Assembly: GCA_015487695.1 (NCBI GenBank)
Contig: WFPF01000043.1
Span: 1 to 34,985, forward strand
Direction of reading: 5' to 3'
Length of the DNA stretch: 34,985 bases
DNA from: Chitinophagales bacterium
Lineage (GTDB): Bacteria > Bacteroidota > Bacteroidia > Chitinophagales > S012-47
Part shown: positions 25,243 through 34,985 of the stretch, one piece after another
Position numbering within the stretch: position 1 is the stretch's first letter
How the letters are laid out: the number at the start of each line of letters is the position of its first letter
Translations under genes and position numbers: made by a program
Notes under the pieces: generated by a model
The model's database searches: none
Told to the model about the DNA's origin: nothing
The model's input: only the letters and a program-made list of their open reading frames with translations

Positions 25243-27508
25243 TATTCTTTTTCTTCAGTCTCAGGCTGTTGGCCAACACGGATACCGAACTCATGGACAT
25301 GGCAGCACCGGCTATCATCGGATTTAAAAGAAATCCGTAGAAAGGATAGAGTACTCCGGCCGCTACCGGTATCGCCACGATGTTGTATACAAAGGCCCAA
25401 AATAGGTTCTGACGAATGGTCTTCATGGTTTCCTGCGAAAGCCGGATGGCTTTTGCGATCTGTTTGAGGTCAGAGTGCATGAGGGTTATGCCCGCACTTT
25501 CCATGGCAATATCAGTACCGCTGCCCATGGCAATGCCCACATCTGCCTGTGCCAGGGCATGAGAGTCGTTGATGCCGTCACCGGCCATGGCCACTACCTT
25601 TCCCTTTTTCTGCAGTTCTTCCACAAATCCGCCTTTCTCCGAAGGCATCACAGCAGCCCGGTAATGCCTGATGCCCACCTGGGCAGCAATGGCAGCAGCT
25701 GTTTTTGCATTGTCGCCTGTGAGCATGTGCACATCAATGCCCATGTCAAGCAAGTGGCGAATGGCCTCGCCTGCGCCTTCTTTCACCTTGTCCGCCACGG
25801 CAATGACGGCTTCGATTTCATGCTTTGTGCCGAAATAGACCAGCGTATTGGCATTTGCTTCGGCCACTGCCGCCTTTTTCCTTAAGGCAGGCGGAATATC
25901 CGTCTTCATATCGTGGAGCAATCTTTCATTTCCCACGAAATATTCTTTTCCCTCGTATTCACCCCTGGCACCCAGTCCCGTCAGGCTCTGAAAATGTTCA
26001 ATCTCTATACTTTCCGTATTCATTTCGCGCAAATAACGTACAATGGCCTCTGCCACAGGGTGCTCCGACTGCGACTCGATGGCCAGCAATATCTTTTGCA
26101 ACTGCGGGCCTTTCTTCTCATCCTTCCAGAACAAGGCCGTGACCTCGGGGCGGCCCTCGGTGATGGTGCCGGTTTTGTCCAAAACCAGGGTATCCACCTT
26201 ATAGGCCGTTTCAAGCACCTGGGCATCTTTGATCAGAATGCCCTGCCCGGCTCCCTTTCCAATGCCTACCATCAGTGCCGTGGGCGTAGCCAGTCCCAGT
26301 GCACAGGGACATGCGATAATCAAAACGGTGATAAACGTAAGTATGGCATAGGTAAAAGTAGGACTCGGACCAAAGACATACCAGATACCGAAAGTCAGCA
26401 TCGCCAGGCCTAGGACCACCGGCACAAAGATCCCGGCTATCTTATCGGCCAGCTTCTGAATGGCCGGCTTGCTCGACTGCGCCTGCTCCACCAGTCTTAT
26501 AATCTGAGAAAGCAGGGTGTCTTCGCCTATCTTCTTGGCCAGAATACGCAGGCTTCCTTTCTGATTGATGGTTCCGGCATATACTTCGCTTCCTTTGCTT
26601 TTCTCTACCGGAATCGCTTCTCCCGATATCATGCTCTCGTCCACAAAGGAATGCCCCTTGCGAACCACTCCGTCCACCGGCACCCGGTCGCCCGGTTTCA
26701 AAACAATCATCTCGCCCAGTGCAATTTCTTCGTACGGAATGACGGTCTCCTCGCCATTGCGGATCACCATCACTTCCTTCGGCTTGAGGCCCATCAGTTT
26801 TTTGATGGCCGAAGAGGTCTTGCCTTTGGCTTTTTCTTCCAGAAAGCGGCCCAAAAGGATCAAAGTAATGATGATCACGGCCGACTCAAAATAAACGTGG
26901 GGAGTCATGCCCCGGCTCAGGAAATAGCCCGGATTGAGGGTATTGAACACGCTGAATGTAAAAGCCACACCGGTACTGAGCGCCACAAGGGTATCCATAT
27001 TGGCCGAATAGTGGCGAAGTTTTTTCCAGGCATTGACAAAGAACTCCGAGCCACCCCAGAACATGACCGGGACCGAAAGGACCATCATGACCCAATTGCT
27101 GTAAGCGATGTCTTCGCTGAAAAACATGGCAATGACAAAGACGGGAATGGAAAAGAGGGCCGAAAACAGAAGCTTCAGCCGCAAAGACTTCAATCGCTTT
27201 TTCTCCATCTCATCAAATACGCGGGCACTGTCTTCTTTCTTTCCCAGCAGGAGTTTGTAGCCGATCTCTCCTACTTTTTTCTCTATGGTCTCCAGGCTGA
27301 TTTTTTCGCTGTCGAATTCCAGTTCTACCGATTGATTGGGATAATTCACGGCCACTTTTCGTATTCCTTCGAGGGGCGAAAGGTAGGTTTCGACACTGAT
27401 GGCACATGCTGCGCAGGTCATGCCCGCTACCTTATAATTCCCTTTTACCACTTCTCCGTTCTTAGCTTCCATAATCCATATTATTGAATTACAAATTTCG
27501 CATGGCAA
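25235..27508 (-). CDS. copA: Copper-translocating P1B-type ATPase (start likely 27472)
   Basis: HMA GMTCAACAISVE, CPC motif IIACPCALGLATPTALMVG, DKTGTITEG, SEHPVAEAI, GDGINDSHALAQADVGIAMGSGTDIAMESAG. Confidence 0.95.
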   Translation of the reverse strand: MPCEICNSIIWIMEAKNGEVVKGNYKVAGMTCAACAISVETYLSPLEGIRKVAVNYPNQSVELEFDSEKISLETIEKKVGEIGYKLLLGKKEDSARVFDEMEKKRLKSLRLKLLFSALFSIPVFVIAMFFSEDIAYSNWVMMVLSVPVMFWGGSEFFVNAWKKLRHYSANMDTLVALSTGVAFTFSVFNTLNPGYFLSRGMTPHVYFESAVIIITLILLGRFLEEKAKGKTSSAIKKLMGLKPKEVMVIRNGEETVIPYEEIALGEMIVLKPGDRVPVDGVVRKGHSFVDESMISGEAIPVEKSKGSEVYAGTINQKGSLRILAKKIGEDTLLSQIIRLVEQAQSSKPAIQKLADKIAGIFVPVVLGLAMLTFGIWYVFGPSPTFTYAILTFITVLIIACPCALGLATPTALMVGIGKGAGQGILIKDAQVLETAYKVDTLVLDKTGTITEGRPEVTALFWKDEKKGPQLQKILLAIESQSEHPVAEAIVRYLREMNTESIEIEHFQSLTGLGARGEYEGKEYFVGNERLLHDMKTDIPPALRKKAAVAEANANTLVYFGTKHEIEAVIAVADKVKEGAGEAIRHLLDMGIDVHMLTGDNAKTAAAIAAQVGIRHYRAAVMPSEKGGFVEELQKKGKVVAMAGDGINDSHALAQADVGIAMGSGTDIAMESAGITLMHSDLKQIAKAIRLSQETMKTIRQNLFWAFVYNIVAIPVAAGVLYPFYGFLLNPMIAGAAMSMSSVSVLANSLRLKKKNIE

Positions 27509-27583
27509 GGGGCATCAGCCATTACATAATTCCGACTTTCATTTACAAAGTTTTGAGAGAAGCGAAGTCCGCTGACACGCATA

Positions 27584-28171
27584 TCAGATGGAATCGAGGG
27601 CTATGCGGCCCGATTGGCGATTTTTCCTGAACTCACTGGGGGTCATGCCTGTCTCTTTCTTAAACTGTGACGAGAGATGTGCCACACTGCTGTAATTCAG
27701 CTGGTAGGCTATTTCTGACAAGCTCAACTGGTCGTAAAAGATGAGCTCTTTCACCTTTTCGATTTTTTGCTTCAGGATAAAACGCTCGATGGTCATGCCC
27801 TCCACGGAGGAAAAAAGCTTGCTCAGCGAAGTATACTCGTGATGCAGCCTCTCGGAAAGCAAAGCTGAGAAGGTAGTCTTCATTTCGCCCTGTCGCTGAT
27901 GGATCTGCTCTATGATGATGGATTTGATTTGTGCGATCAGCCTCGACTTCTGATCTTCCAGCAATTCGAAGCCGTGCTCCTCCAGCCTTCTGCTAAGCTC
28001 TTCTTTCTGATGCTCCTGCATTTCTCCGGACAGGGACACCTCTCCCAAACCGACCTCCAGAACACCGAGATTCATTTCCTCAAAGATATTCCGCACCGTG
28101 GCGATGCAACGGGGACAAACCATATTCTTTATATAAATCCTGCTTTTCATTCTTTTTTTCTTCATGTCCAT
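27584..28171 (-). CDS. AraC-family transcriptional regulator with an N-terminal HMA-like domain
   Basis: N-terminal KNMVCPRCIATVRNIFEEM (CxxC); C-terminal LSEIAYQLNYSSVAHLSSQFKKETGMTPSEFRK. Confidence 0.88.
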   Translation of the reverse strand: MDMKKKRMKSRIYIKNMVCPRCIATVRNIFEEMNLGVLEVGLGEVSLSGEMQEHQKEELSRRLEEHGFELLEDQKSRLIAQIKSIIIEQIHQRQGEMKTTFSALLSERLHHEYTSLSKLFSSVEGMTIERFILKQKIEKVKELIFYDQLSLSEIAYQLNYSSVAHLSSQFKKETGMTPSEFRKNRQSGRIALDSI

Positions 28172-28381
28172 CAGACGAACTTCCTTTTTAAACGGAAAGG
28201 CAATATAGATAACCCGGATGATTAATGGATATGCCCGGCTAATGGTTCCTGTCTGCCGTCAGTGGCCGGACCTGAAGCTGGCAGGTGGAAAACGGTGCAG
28301 TGCATTTTTCCCAATCATTAAAATACGCATTGATATCGCGATATTTACAGGCCGGACAGCAATTCACGGAGGACTTTCAAA

Positions 28382-28909
28382 ATGAAAAGCAAAGCGCTCA
28401 AAATCGTTCTTACAGGACCCGAGTCTTCGGGAAAGACAAGTCTGGGAGAGAAACTCAGCCGTCATTTTTCCTGGCCCCTGCTGGAGGAATATGCCCGCAG
28501 CTACCTTGAAAAAAACGGCCCTCACTACGGGCTTGAGGATCTGAAAAAGATCGCTGCCGGACAGATAGCAGGCGAAAAAGCCATGGCGGCCCGGCAGGAA
28601 CCCTTTTTTTCAGATACCGACCTGCTGACCCTCCGCATCTGGCTCGAAGATAAATTCGGCCTGCACTGGCCCTTTCTTGATGCACATCTGAAAGTCTATC
28701 CGGCCAGCCATTACCTGCTGCTCTATCCCGATATACCCTGGTCTCCCGATCCGCTGCGCGAAGACCCTGACAGACGCGAATTTCTTTTTGAAAGACACCT
28801 CGAAGAGATACGCGCAACAGGACGCCCTTTCACAATCATACGCGGAACAGGGGCTCAGCGCGAAGAGCGCGCCTTACGGGCCGTGAAGGAGCTATTGCAG
28901 CAATACTAA
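28382..28909 (+). CDS. NadR-type AAA ATPase / ribosylnicotinamide kinase
   Basis: IVLTGPESSGKTSLGEKLSRHF, EEYARSYLE, DTDLLTLRIWLEDKFG, YPDIPWSPDPLREDPDRREFLF. Confidence 0.88.
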   Translation: MKSKALKIVLTGPESSGKTSLGEKLSRHFSWPLLEEYARSYLEKNGPHYGLEDLKKIAAGQIAGEKAMAARQEPFFSDTDLLTLRIWLEDKFGLHWPFLDAHLKVYPASHYLLLYPDIPWSPDPLREDPDRREFLFERHLEEIRATGRPFTIIRGTGAQREERALRAVKELLQQY

Positions 28910-28914
28910 AACAA

Positions 28915-28938
28915 AGCCCCTGCCGAAACGGAGGGGCT
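28915..28938 (-). terminator. Rho-independent terminator downstream of ftsZ
   Basis: AGCCCCTgCCG-AAA-CGGAGGGGCT stem-loop (one bulge); the minus strand continues TTTGTTTT. Confidence 0.6.
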
Positions 28939-28966
28939 CTGTCAACCTATTGCTATGAGAAAAATC

Positions 28967-30502
28967 TTAATCTACGCTGTCATGGAGATAGGAGTTGTTT
29001 TTGCGCAACTCCACCCTTGCGTTCTCACCCTCCTCTCCTTCGGAAGTCTCGCTCAGGGTGATGCGCGAAATGCTTTGCTCTGACGAGTGAGGTACATCAT
29101 TCAGTTCGACCTGCCTGCGCTTGTAGGCCGGTTCCTCTTCCAGCTCACGCAGTTTCTCGGGGTTGTTGAAACGCACGCTGCTCATTTGACGCAGTTTCCG
29201 GATGCGTTGCATTTGCTCATCTTCCTGTATGGGCGGATGAGTGGCTGAGGCCGGAGTGCTGATATCAAGGTCAAATCCATCCTGCTTTAATGCAGGAGTT
29301 TCCTTGCTTTCCTCCTTCACAGGCGGCCGCTTCTCATCCCGCTTGCTCAGAAACGGATCGATGTCCCGCGACATGCGCGGTTCATTCTGAAAATCAAAGG
29401 TAAATTGATTCTCGTCCTGCTCTTCTTCCGTCAGTTCATGCCCTTCCATCCGATATTCCTCATTGGTCTCCGTCTCTTTATCATCAAGAGGGATGACGGT
29501 GCGGGCTCCGCTGGCTATTTTCTGCTTTTGTTTCTCCTGCTCTGCTTCAAAACCTGTTGCAATGACGGTCACACATATTTTTTCTCCGAGAGACTCATCG
29601 AAGCAATTGCCCCAGATGATGTCGGTCTCGTTGCCGGCCTGGCTTTGCAGATATTCGGTGATGATATCGATTTCATCCATAAGCACTTCGTTGGTGCCCG
29701 AAGTGATGTTCAGGAGAATATTTTTGGCACCTGAAATGTCATTATCACTCAGCAACGGAGAAGAAAGTGCGGCTTCGACAGCCAGCATGGCACGATGCTC
29801 GCCTTCGGCCTCGGCCGATCCCATGAGGGCCACCCCGCTGTTGGTCATTACGGTTTTCACATCTTCGAAGTCAACATTGATATATCCCGGTACCGTAATA
29901 ATTTCGGCAATTCCACGGGCCGCGGTGGACAAAATCTCATCGGCCTTCCGGAATGCCTCGCTGATCGTTTGGTTCCCATATATTCTCCGGAGTTTGTCGT
30001 TGCAGATCACAATGAGGGTATCCACATTTTTTCTTAACTCCTCGATACCTTTCGCAGCCTGTACTGCCCTTCTTTGACCTTCAAATGAAAACGGCTCCGA
30101 AACAATTCCTACGGTGAGTATACCCATATCGCGACAGAGTTGTGCAATGACAGGTGCCCCGCCAGTTCCGGTACCACCGCCCATTCCGGCAGTAATAAAT
30201 ACCATCTTGGTATTGATGTTGAGTAATTCTTTGATATCTTCAATCGACTCTTCGGTCGCTTCGCGGCCCACTACCGGCTTGGAACCGGCACCGCGGCCCT
30301 CCGTCAGCGATGGGCCAAGCTGTATTTTGTTGGGTACGGGACTTTTATCAAGGGCCTGTTGGTCGGTGTTGCACACCACAAAATTGACCCCTTTGATTCC
30401 CTGTTGAAACATATTGTTTACAGCATTGCTGCCACCACCGCCAACTCCTATCACTTTTATGATGGACGACTTTTCTTTTGGCATATCGAATTCCATAGGC
30501 AT
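28967..30502 (-). CDS. ftsZ: Cell division protein FtsZ
   Basis: IIKVIGVGGGGSNAVNNM, tubulin signature ITAGMGGGTGTGGAPVIA. Confidence 0.98.
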   Translation of the reverse strand: MPMEFDMPKEKSSIIKVIGVGGGGSNAVNNMFQQGIKGVNFVVCNTDQQALDKSPVPNKIQLGPSLTEGRGAGSKPVVGREATEESIEDIKELLNINTKMVFITAGMGGGTGTGGAPVIAQLCRDMGILTVGIVSEPFSFEGQRRAVQAAKGIEELRKNVDTLIVICNDKLRRIYGNQTISEAFRKADEILSTAARGIAEIITVPGYINVDFEDVKTVMTNSGVALMGSAEAEGEHRAMLAVEAALSSPLLSDNDISGAKNILLNITSGTNEVLMDEIDIITEYLQSQAGNETDIIWGNCFDESLGEKICVTVIATGFEAEQEKQKQKIASGARTVIPLDDKETETNEEYRMEGHELTEEEQDENQFTFDFQNEPRMSRDIDPFLSKRDEKRPPVKEESKETPALKQDGFDLDISTPASATHPPIQEDEQMQRIRKLRQMSSVRFNNPEKLRELEEEPAYKRRQVELNDVPHSSEQSISRITLSETSEGEEGENARVELRKNNSYLHDSVD

Positions 30503-30529
30503 AGATCTGGTTTTATATTGGGCAATCGT

Positions 30530-31891
30530 TTATTCAAATTCAGAGTCATCTTCCTCAAAGAAGCGCTTCCCGGTATTCAGTATCCGGTCAAACCAGCGCA
30601 TCTTCGGAGCTTTTGTACTCTTGGTTTCTTCTCTTTCTTCCGCTTCACTATCTCCGGCTTCTTCACCGGCCAGCGTGCGCACAGGTTCTTTTTGCCGGGC
30701 TCTTTCCCGCTCGTAGTCAAAATCTTCAAATCCTTTGATATTGAGCCCGATTCCCGTTGCATACATCGGGTGTTTGATCTCATCCGTGTATCCCTTGCAG
30801 AGGTGCTCGGTCGGATAACCCACCCGGGCGTTCATTCCGGTGATATATTCCACCAGTTGCGGCAGGCTTTTCAATTTGCTTCCGCCCCCTGTGAGGACAA
30901 TGCCTCCGATCAGCTTGTTGCGAAAACCGGAGTGCTTGATTTCGTAGAATACATGCTCCACGATTTCTTCCATGCGTGCCTGAATGATGTGAGAAAGGTT
31001 CTTGACCGAGATTTCGCGCGGAGGCATGCCCCGCAGACCCGGAATGGAGACAATCTCATTTTCCTGGGCTTCCACGGCAAAGGCCGATCCGAATCGCACC
31101 TTCAGCTGCTCGGCCTGGTTGCGCATGATCATGCAGCCTTCCTTGATGTCCTCGGTGATTACATTTCCTCCAAATGGGATGACGGCTGTATGCCGTATGA
31201 TGTTGTCCTGAAAGATGGCAATGTCCGTGGTTCCTCCCCCGATATCAACGAGGGCCACTCCGGCTTCTTTTTCTTCATCGCTGAGTACGGCAGCGGAAGA
31301 AGCCAGTGGCTCGAGGATGAGGTCCTTCACCTCAAGTCCCGCTTTTTTTACGCATTTATATATGTTCCGAATCGGGTTAACCTGGCCGGCAATGATGTGG
31401 AAGTTGGCCTCGAGGCGCACCCCGGCCATTCCGATCGGCTCTTTGATGCCCTGCTCATGGTCCACAATATAATCCTGGGGCAGCACATGGATAATTTTCT
31501 CACCGGGCTGCAGCACCAGCTTGTGCATGTCGTTGACCAGGCGCTCCACATCCCGCCCGCTGATCTCGTCATCCTGGTTGTCGCGCACCAGGATGCCACG
31601 GTGCTGGAGGCTGCGGATATGTTGTCCTGCAATACCCACATAGACTTCACGGATATCGAAACCCGCCTTGGCAGAAGCCTCGTCCACCGCATCGCGAATG
31701 GAGTTGACCGTTTTGTCAATATTGGAGACCACCCCCCTCAGTACGCCCAGCGATTCGGCCCTTCCGGAACCCAGCACTTCCAGTTTTCCGTGCTCATTTC
31801 GCCTGCTGACGATCACCGAAATCTTGGTAGTCCCAATGTCGAGGCCTACGATTATTTTGTCTTGTTCATTCATGTTTATCTCCTTTTGCAA
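30530..31891 (-). CDS. ftsA: Cell division protein FtsA (start likely 31873)
   Basis: IIVGLDIGTTKISVIVSRR, VALVDIGGGTTDIAIF, GIVLTGGGSKLKSLPQLVEYITGMNARVGYP. Confidence 0.96.
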   Translation of the reverse strand: MQKEINMNEQDKIIVGLDIGTTKISVIVSRRNEHGKLEVLGSGRAESLGVLRGVVSNIDKTVNSIRDAVDEASAKAGFDIREVYVGIAGQHIRSLQHRGILVRDNQDDEISGRDVERLVNDMHKLVLQPGEKIIHVLPQDYIVDHEQGIKEPIGMAGVRLEANFHIIAGQVNPIRNIYKCVKKAGLEVKDLILEPLASSAAVLSDEEKEAGVALVDIGGGTTDIAIFQDNIIRHTAVIPFGGNVITEDIKEGCMIMRNQAEQLKVRFGSAFAVEAQENEIVSIPGLRGMPPREISVKNLSHIIQARMEEIVEHVFYEIKHSGFRNKLIGGIVLTGGGSKLKSLPQLVEYITGMNARVGYPTEHLCKGYTDEIKHPMYATGIGLNIKGFEDFDYERERARQKEPVRTLAGEEAGDSEAEEREETKSTKAPKMRWFDRILNTGKRFFEEDDSEFE

Positions 31892-32658
31892 ACGATTTGC
31901 TTCTTAAATCTTAAGTCGATCTGACGATAATTCTGCCATCCTGCCTTTCTGATCCCTTTGCTGTAGAAAAGCTCCAGTTTCTCTTTTTTTTGCTTTGATT
32001 CCGAAAGATCACCCCAGAGTATGCTGTGGTTGTCAATTTTCGGTATCAGTTCAAAAAGACCATCGGGTCTCACAATTATTTCATCAACAAGCGCCCTCAA
32101 AAAGGGGTCGTGATAAATAAATTCCGCCAGTTCAAAGAGCTTTTTCAATCCTTCCCTTTCGAGGCCACCCCGGCTTTTTCCATTGTCCTCAATGGCCCCT
32201 GTAGCTACAGCTACTCTAGGAGTAAATTTACCCGAGAAGGGCATTTTGCGTCCGCTTTCACTTATATAATAACTAACACGGGAGCTGTTAATAACCCTTA
32301 AAATGGGCCTTTCCTGTTCGATGTTCACGTGAAGCTTCCCATTGATATCGGCAAAGACTTCTGCCTGTCTGATATAGGGATTTGACGTTAGTTTTTCTTC
32401 GAGCTGCCGGATGCCTATGTCGGCAATCGTATACTGGTTTAATGCTTTACCGAGGTCTCTGGTTATCAATTGCTCCACCTCTTCCGGAGAAACAAAATAA
32501 TCTCCGTTTCCATAGTTTATATCCACCAAAATGCCCTCTTTCAGCGGGGTTTCGGCCTGCTTGCGCGATGCCGAAAGCAGCAAAAAGAGAAGTCCGGCAC
32601 TGACGGAGAGTGTCAGGGTGGCTCTGAGCAGTTTTTTTACTTTTCTGTTGATTCTCAT
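31876..32658 (-). CDS. ftsQ: Cell division protein FtsQ/DivIB-like
   Basis: Single N-terminal TM; position between murC and ftsA; POTRA/FtsQ-like LEEKLTSNPYIRQAEVFADINGKLHVNIEQERPILRV. Confidence 0.85.
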   Translation of the reverse strand: MRINRKVKKLLRATLTLSVSAGLLFLLLSASRKQAETPLKEGILVDINYGNGDYFVSPEEVEQLITRDLGKALNQYTIADIGIRQLEEKLTSNPYIRQAEVFADINGKLHVNIEQERPILRVINSSRVSYYISESGRKMPFSGKFTPRVAVATGAIEDNGKSRGGLEREGLKKLFELAEFIYHDPFLRALVDEIIVRPDGLFELIPKIDNHSILWGDLSESKQKKEKLELFYSKGIRKAGWQNYRQIDLRFKKQIVCKRR

Positions 32659-34016
32659 ACGCTTCGATTTTTTAATGCTTCCTCTATGGTCTGCAATTCA
32701 CGGTCGATGTCTCCGGCACCGGCCGTTAGCAGAAGCCCGGGCTTCAGGCTGAGAAGGGTGTCTATTAAATCGGACTTTTCAATCAGATGTACCTTCATTG
32801 CGGGGAGTTTTTCGGCTATCAGGTGACTCGAAACACCGGGAATGGGCTCTTCGCGGGCCGGATATACGGGCAGCAGAATGAGTTCATCCACTTCGCTGAG
32901 TACACGTGCAAACTCCGCAGCCAGGTCGCGGGTGCGGCTGTAAAGGTGCGGCTGGAAGACAAGCGTCAGTCTGCGGGTCGGATACATTTCGCGCACACTT
33001 CGTATCAGCAGTTCAATCTCCTTCGGGTGGTGGGCATAGTCATCTATAAATACAATATCTTCCCGCCTTAAACGATATTCAAATCGCCTTTTAATGCCTT
33101 TGAAACGCGGCAGGGCCCTGCGTATATCACCGGGGGAAACACCCATTTCAAGAGCCACTGCGATGGCCGCCACCGCGTTTTCTACATTGTGAATGCCCGG
33201 GAAAGCAAGTTCCAGCCCCTCGATCTGCAACCCGGGAGACACAAAGTCAAAGCGATAAGTTCCTTCTCCCGCATGTATGTTCGCGGCATGCAGCGGGGCC
33301 TTCGCATCCAGGGCATATTCCTTTGCTTCCGTGCCGGAAAAAGGCCGAAGCGGTAGTCCTTTTTTGATAATCAGCCGGCCCTGATCAGACAGCAATGCTG
33401 CAAAATCGGAATAGGCCGCCTGCAAATGCTCCAGATCGCCATACACATCGAGGTGATCGGGATCGATAGCCGAAATAACAGCCAGGTCGGGATGAAGGTG
33501 AAGAAATGAACGGTCATATTCATCGGCCTCCACCACCAGAATGTTTTCTTCGGCCGGCAGAAAATTGCCGTTAAAATTTCCCGAGATTCCTCCCAGAAAA
33601 GCTCCTGTCCGGATAGATCCGCTGCGCAGCAGATGGGCAATCAGCGTGCTGATGCTTGTTTTGCCATGCGTACCGGCCACGGCTATGGTAAAGGGTTCAC
33701 GTGTGATGTCTCCCAGAATCTCGGCCCGCTTTTTTACCGCTATTCCCTTTTCTTCGGCCCGGCTTATCTGGGGATGCGATACGGGCACAGCCGGAGTATA
33801 GACCAGAAGGTCAATATCCTCCCACATCGAGGAGACCTGCTCATCCTTTGTTATGTATGCACCTTCGTGGCTGAGGGCATCGCTGATTTCAGACTGAACC
33901 CGGTCATATCCGCCCACCTTGATGCCCTGGTGCATAAAATAGCGCGCGAGGGCGCTCATGCCGATGCCGCCAATGCCCACAAACCATGCTTTTTTTATGT
34001 TCTTAATGCGCTGCAT
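32655..34016 (-). CDS. murC: UDP-N-acetylmuramate--L-alanine ligase
   Basis: AWFVGIGGIGMSALARYF, AVAGTHGKTSISTLIAHLL, FIDDYAHHPKEIELLIRSVREMYP. Confidence 0.97.
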   Translation of the reverse strand: MQRIKNIKKAWFVGIGGIGMSALARYFMHQGIKVGGYDRVQSEISDALSHEGAYITKDEQVSSMWEDIDLLVYTPAVPVSHPQISRAEEKGIAVKKRAEILGDITREPFTIAVAGTHGKTSISTLIAHLLRSGSIRTGAFLGGISGNFNGNFLPAEENILVVEADEYDRSFLHLHPDLAVISAIDPDHLDVYGDLEHLQAAYSDFAALLSDQGRLIIKKGLPLRPFSGTEAKEYALDAKAPLHAANIHAGEGTYRFDFVSPGLQIEGLELAFPGIHNVENAVAAIAVALEMGVSPGDIRRALPRFKGIKRRFEYRLRREDIVFIDDYAHHPKEIELLIRSVREMYPTRRLTLVFQPHLYSRTRDLAAEFARVLSEVDELILLPVYPAREEPIPGVSSHLIAEKLPAMKVHLIEKSDLIDTLLSLKPGLLLTAGAGDIDRELQTIEEALKNRSV

Positions 34017-34985
34017 CCTCTCTTTTTTTGATGATTTCTATCACATCGGAAGCGATGCGATCGGCTGCATCATGAATGGCCATTTTGCGGATATTGGCGC
34101 TCATGCGCTCGCGCAGTCCACCGTTTTCGACCAGTTTGATAATTTGCTCAACGAGGCGCTGTGGTGCATCCCGGTCGCTGACGGTCATCGCTGCATTGCG
34201 ATCCTCCAGCGCCTGGGCATTTTTGCTTTGATGATCTTCGGCCACGTTGGGCGAAGGCACCAGAATGACCGGCTTGCCAACAATCTGAAGCTCGGAAACG
34301 GCAATGGCACCTGCCCGCGAAACAATGACATCCGCAGCGGCATATGCCGAGGCCATATCGCGGATGAACGGAACGATGCGAATTTCGGGCTGATCCCTTG
34401 CCATATCTTTGTAGCGATCATAGTAGAGTTTACCTGTCTGCCAGATAAGGCGCAATCCGGCATGTCTGAATTTTTCGATATCCCCGGCTATGGAGCGGTT
34501 GATGGTCAGAGAACCCAGACTCCCACCGACTACAAGCACTACGGGTTTGCTTCGGTCCCAGCCATATCTATCGAGTGCTTCTTCCTTCGTCACCCGGGAG
34601 TTCCGAATGGCTTCCCGCACGGGATTGCCGGACTTCACGATTTTGCCGGCATCAAACCAGCGCTCCATGCGGTCGTAGGCCACGTAAATGCGATCCACGT
34701 AGCGGGCGAGCAATTTGTTCGTAATACCGGGATAAGAGTTTTGTTCCTGAATTACCGTGGGTATTTTCCTGCGCGATGCCACCCAGAGTGTGGGGCCGCT
34801 GGCATATCCGCCCACCCCGATCACTACCTGGGGGTCAAACTTCCGGATAATGCCACGCGCTTTGAGAATGCTGCCCAAAAGGCGGAACGGCAGACCGAGG
34901 TTCTTCAGCATATTTTTCCGGTCGATGCCCCGGATGGGCAGCCCTTCAATTTCATAGCCGGCATCGGGTACGCGTTCCATCTCCA
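34003..34985 (-). CDS. murG: Undecaprenyldiphospho-muramoylpentapeptide beta-N-acetylglucosaminyltransferase (5' end beyond window)
   Basis: VIGVGGYASGPTLWVASRRKIPTVIQEQNSYPGITNKLLARYVDRIYVAYD, VVGGSLGSLTINRSI; N-terminus truncated by the window edge. Confidence 0.95.
   Translation of the reverse strand, partial: EMERVPDAGYEIEGLPIRGIDRKNMLKNLGLPFRLLGSILKARGIIRKFDPQVVIGVGGYASGPTLWVASRRKIPTVIQEQNSYPGITNKLLARYVDRIYVAYDRMERWFDAGKIVKSGNPVREAIRNSRVTKEEALDRYGWDRSKPVVLVVGGSLGSLTINRSIAGDIEKFRHAGLRLIWQTGKLYYDRYKDMARDQPEIRIVPFIRDMASAYAAADVIVSRAGAIAVSELQIVGKPVILVPSPNVAEDHQSKNAQALEDRNAAMTVSDRDAPQRLVEQIIKLVENGGLRERMSANIRKMAIHDAADRIASDVIEIIKKREDAAH

Noticed and set aside
28333-28344. 12-bp palindrome ATATCGCGATAT upstream of the NadR-type kinase gene
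   Set aside because: Perfect but short, and single occurrence noticed; could be chance, so not promoted to a finding.
30359-31924. 521-aa plus-strand ORF
   Set aside because: Antisense shadow of ftsA; composition and lack of recognisable motifs indicate a codon-bias artefact.

Overview
The window is a Bacteroidetes-type chromosome segment. The lineage inference rests on the T9SS-type C-terminal sorting domain, a DUF4295-like ORF beside rpmG/rpmB, BshC, and TAnnTTTG-type promoters. Most of it is housekeeping: YbbR-like (partial), coaE, a Cys/Met PLP enzyme, fabD, folE, PTPS, a DUF922-like protease, bshC, rimO, ftsY, DUF4295, rpmG, rpmB, pgk, gapA, tRNA-Glu(TTC), a T9SS-sorted esterase, pnuC, a copper operon (araC-HMA / copA / copZ), a NadR-type kinase, and the dcw genes ftsZ-ftsA-ftsQ-murC-murG(partial). 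The standout is a compact plus-strand island (about 10.1-20.5 kb) of seven tightly packed genes: a di-heme-b-like membrane protein, a ferredoxin-flavoprotein, a 20-CXXCH cytochrome, a 13-CXXCH cytochrome, an outer-membrane beta-barrel candidate, a lipoprotein, and a fused CcsBA cytochrome c synthase. I read it as a candidate trans-envelope (possibly extracellular) electron conduit. Its notable internal features are: (i) both cytochromes are tandem arrays of about 75-aa triheme c7-like modules; (ii) one module appears cut in two by the gene boundary, so that 20+13 = 33 hemes = 11 modules; (iii) the flavoprotein looks circularly permuted; (iv) both of its ferredoxin motifs lack the second cysteine (Ser and His instead). 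All calls come from reading the sequence and supplied translations; no searches or structure predictions were run.
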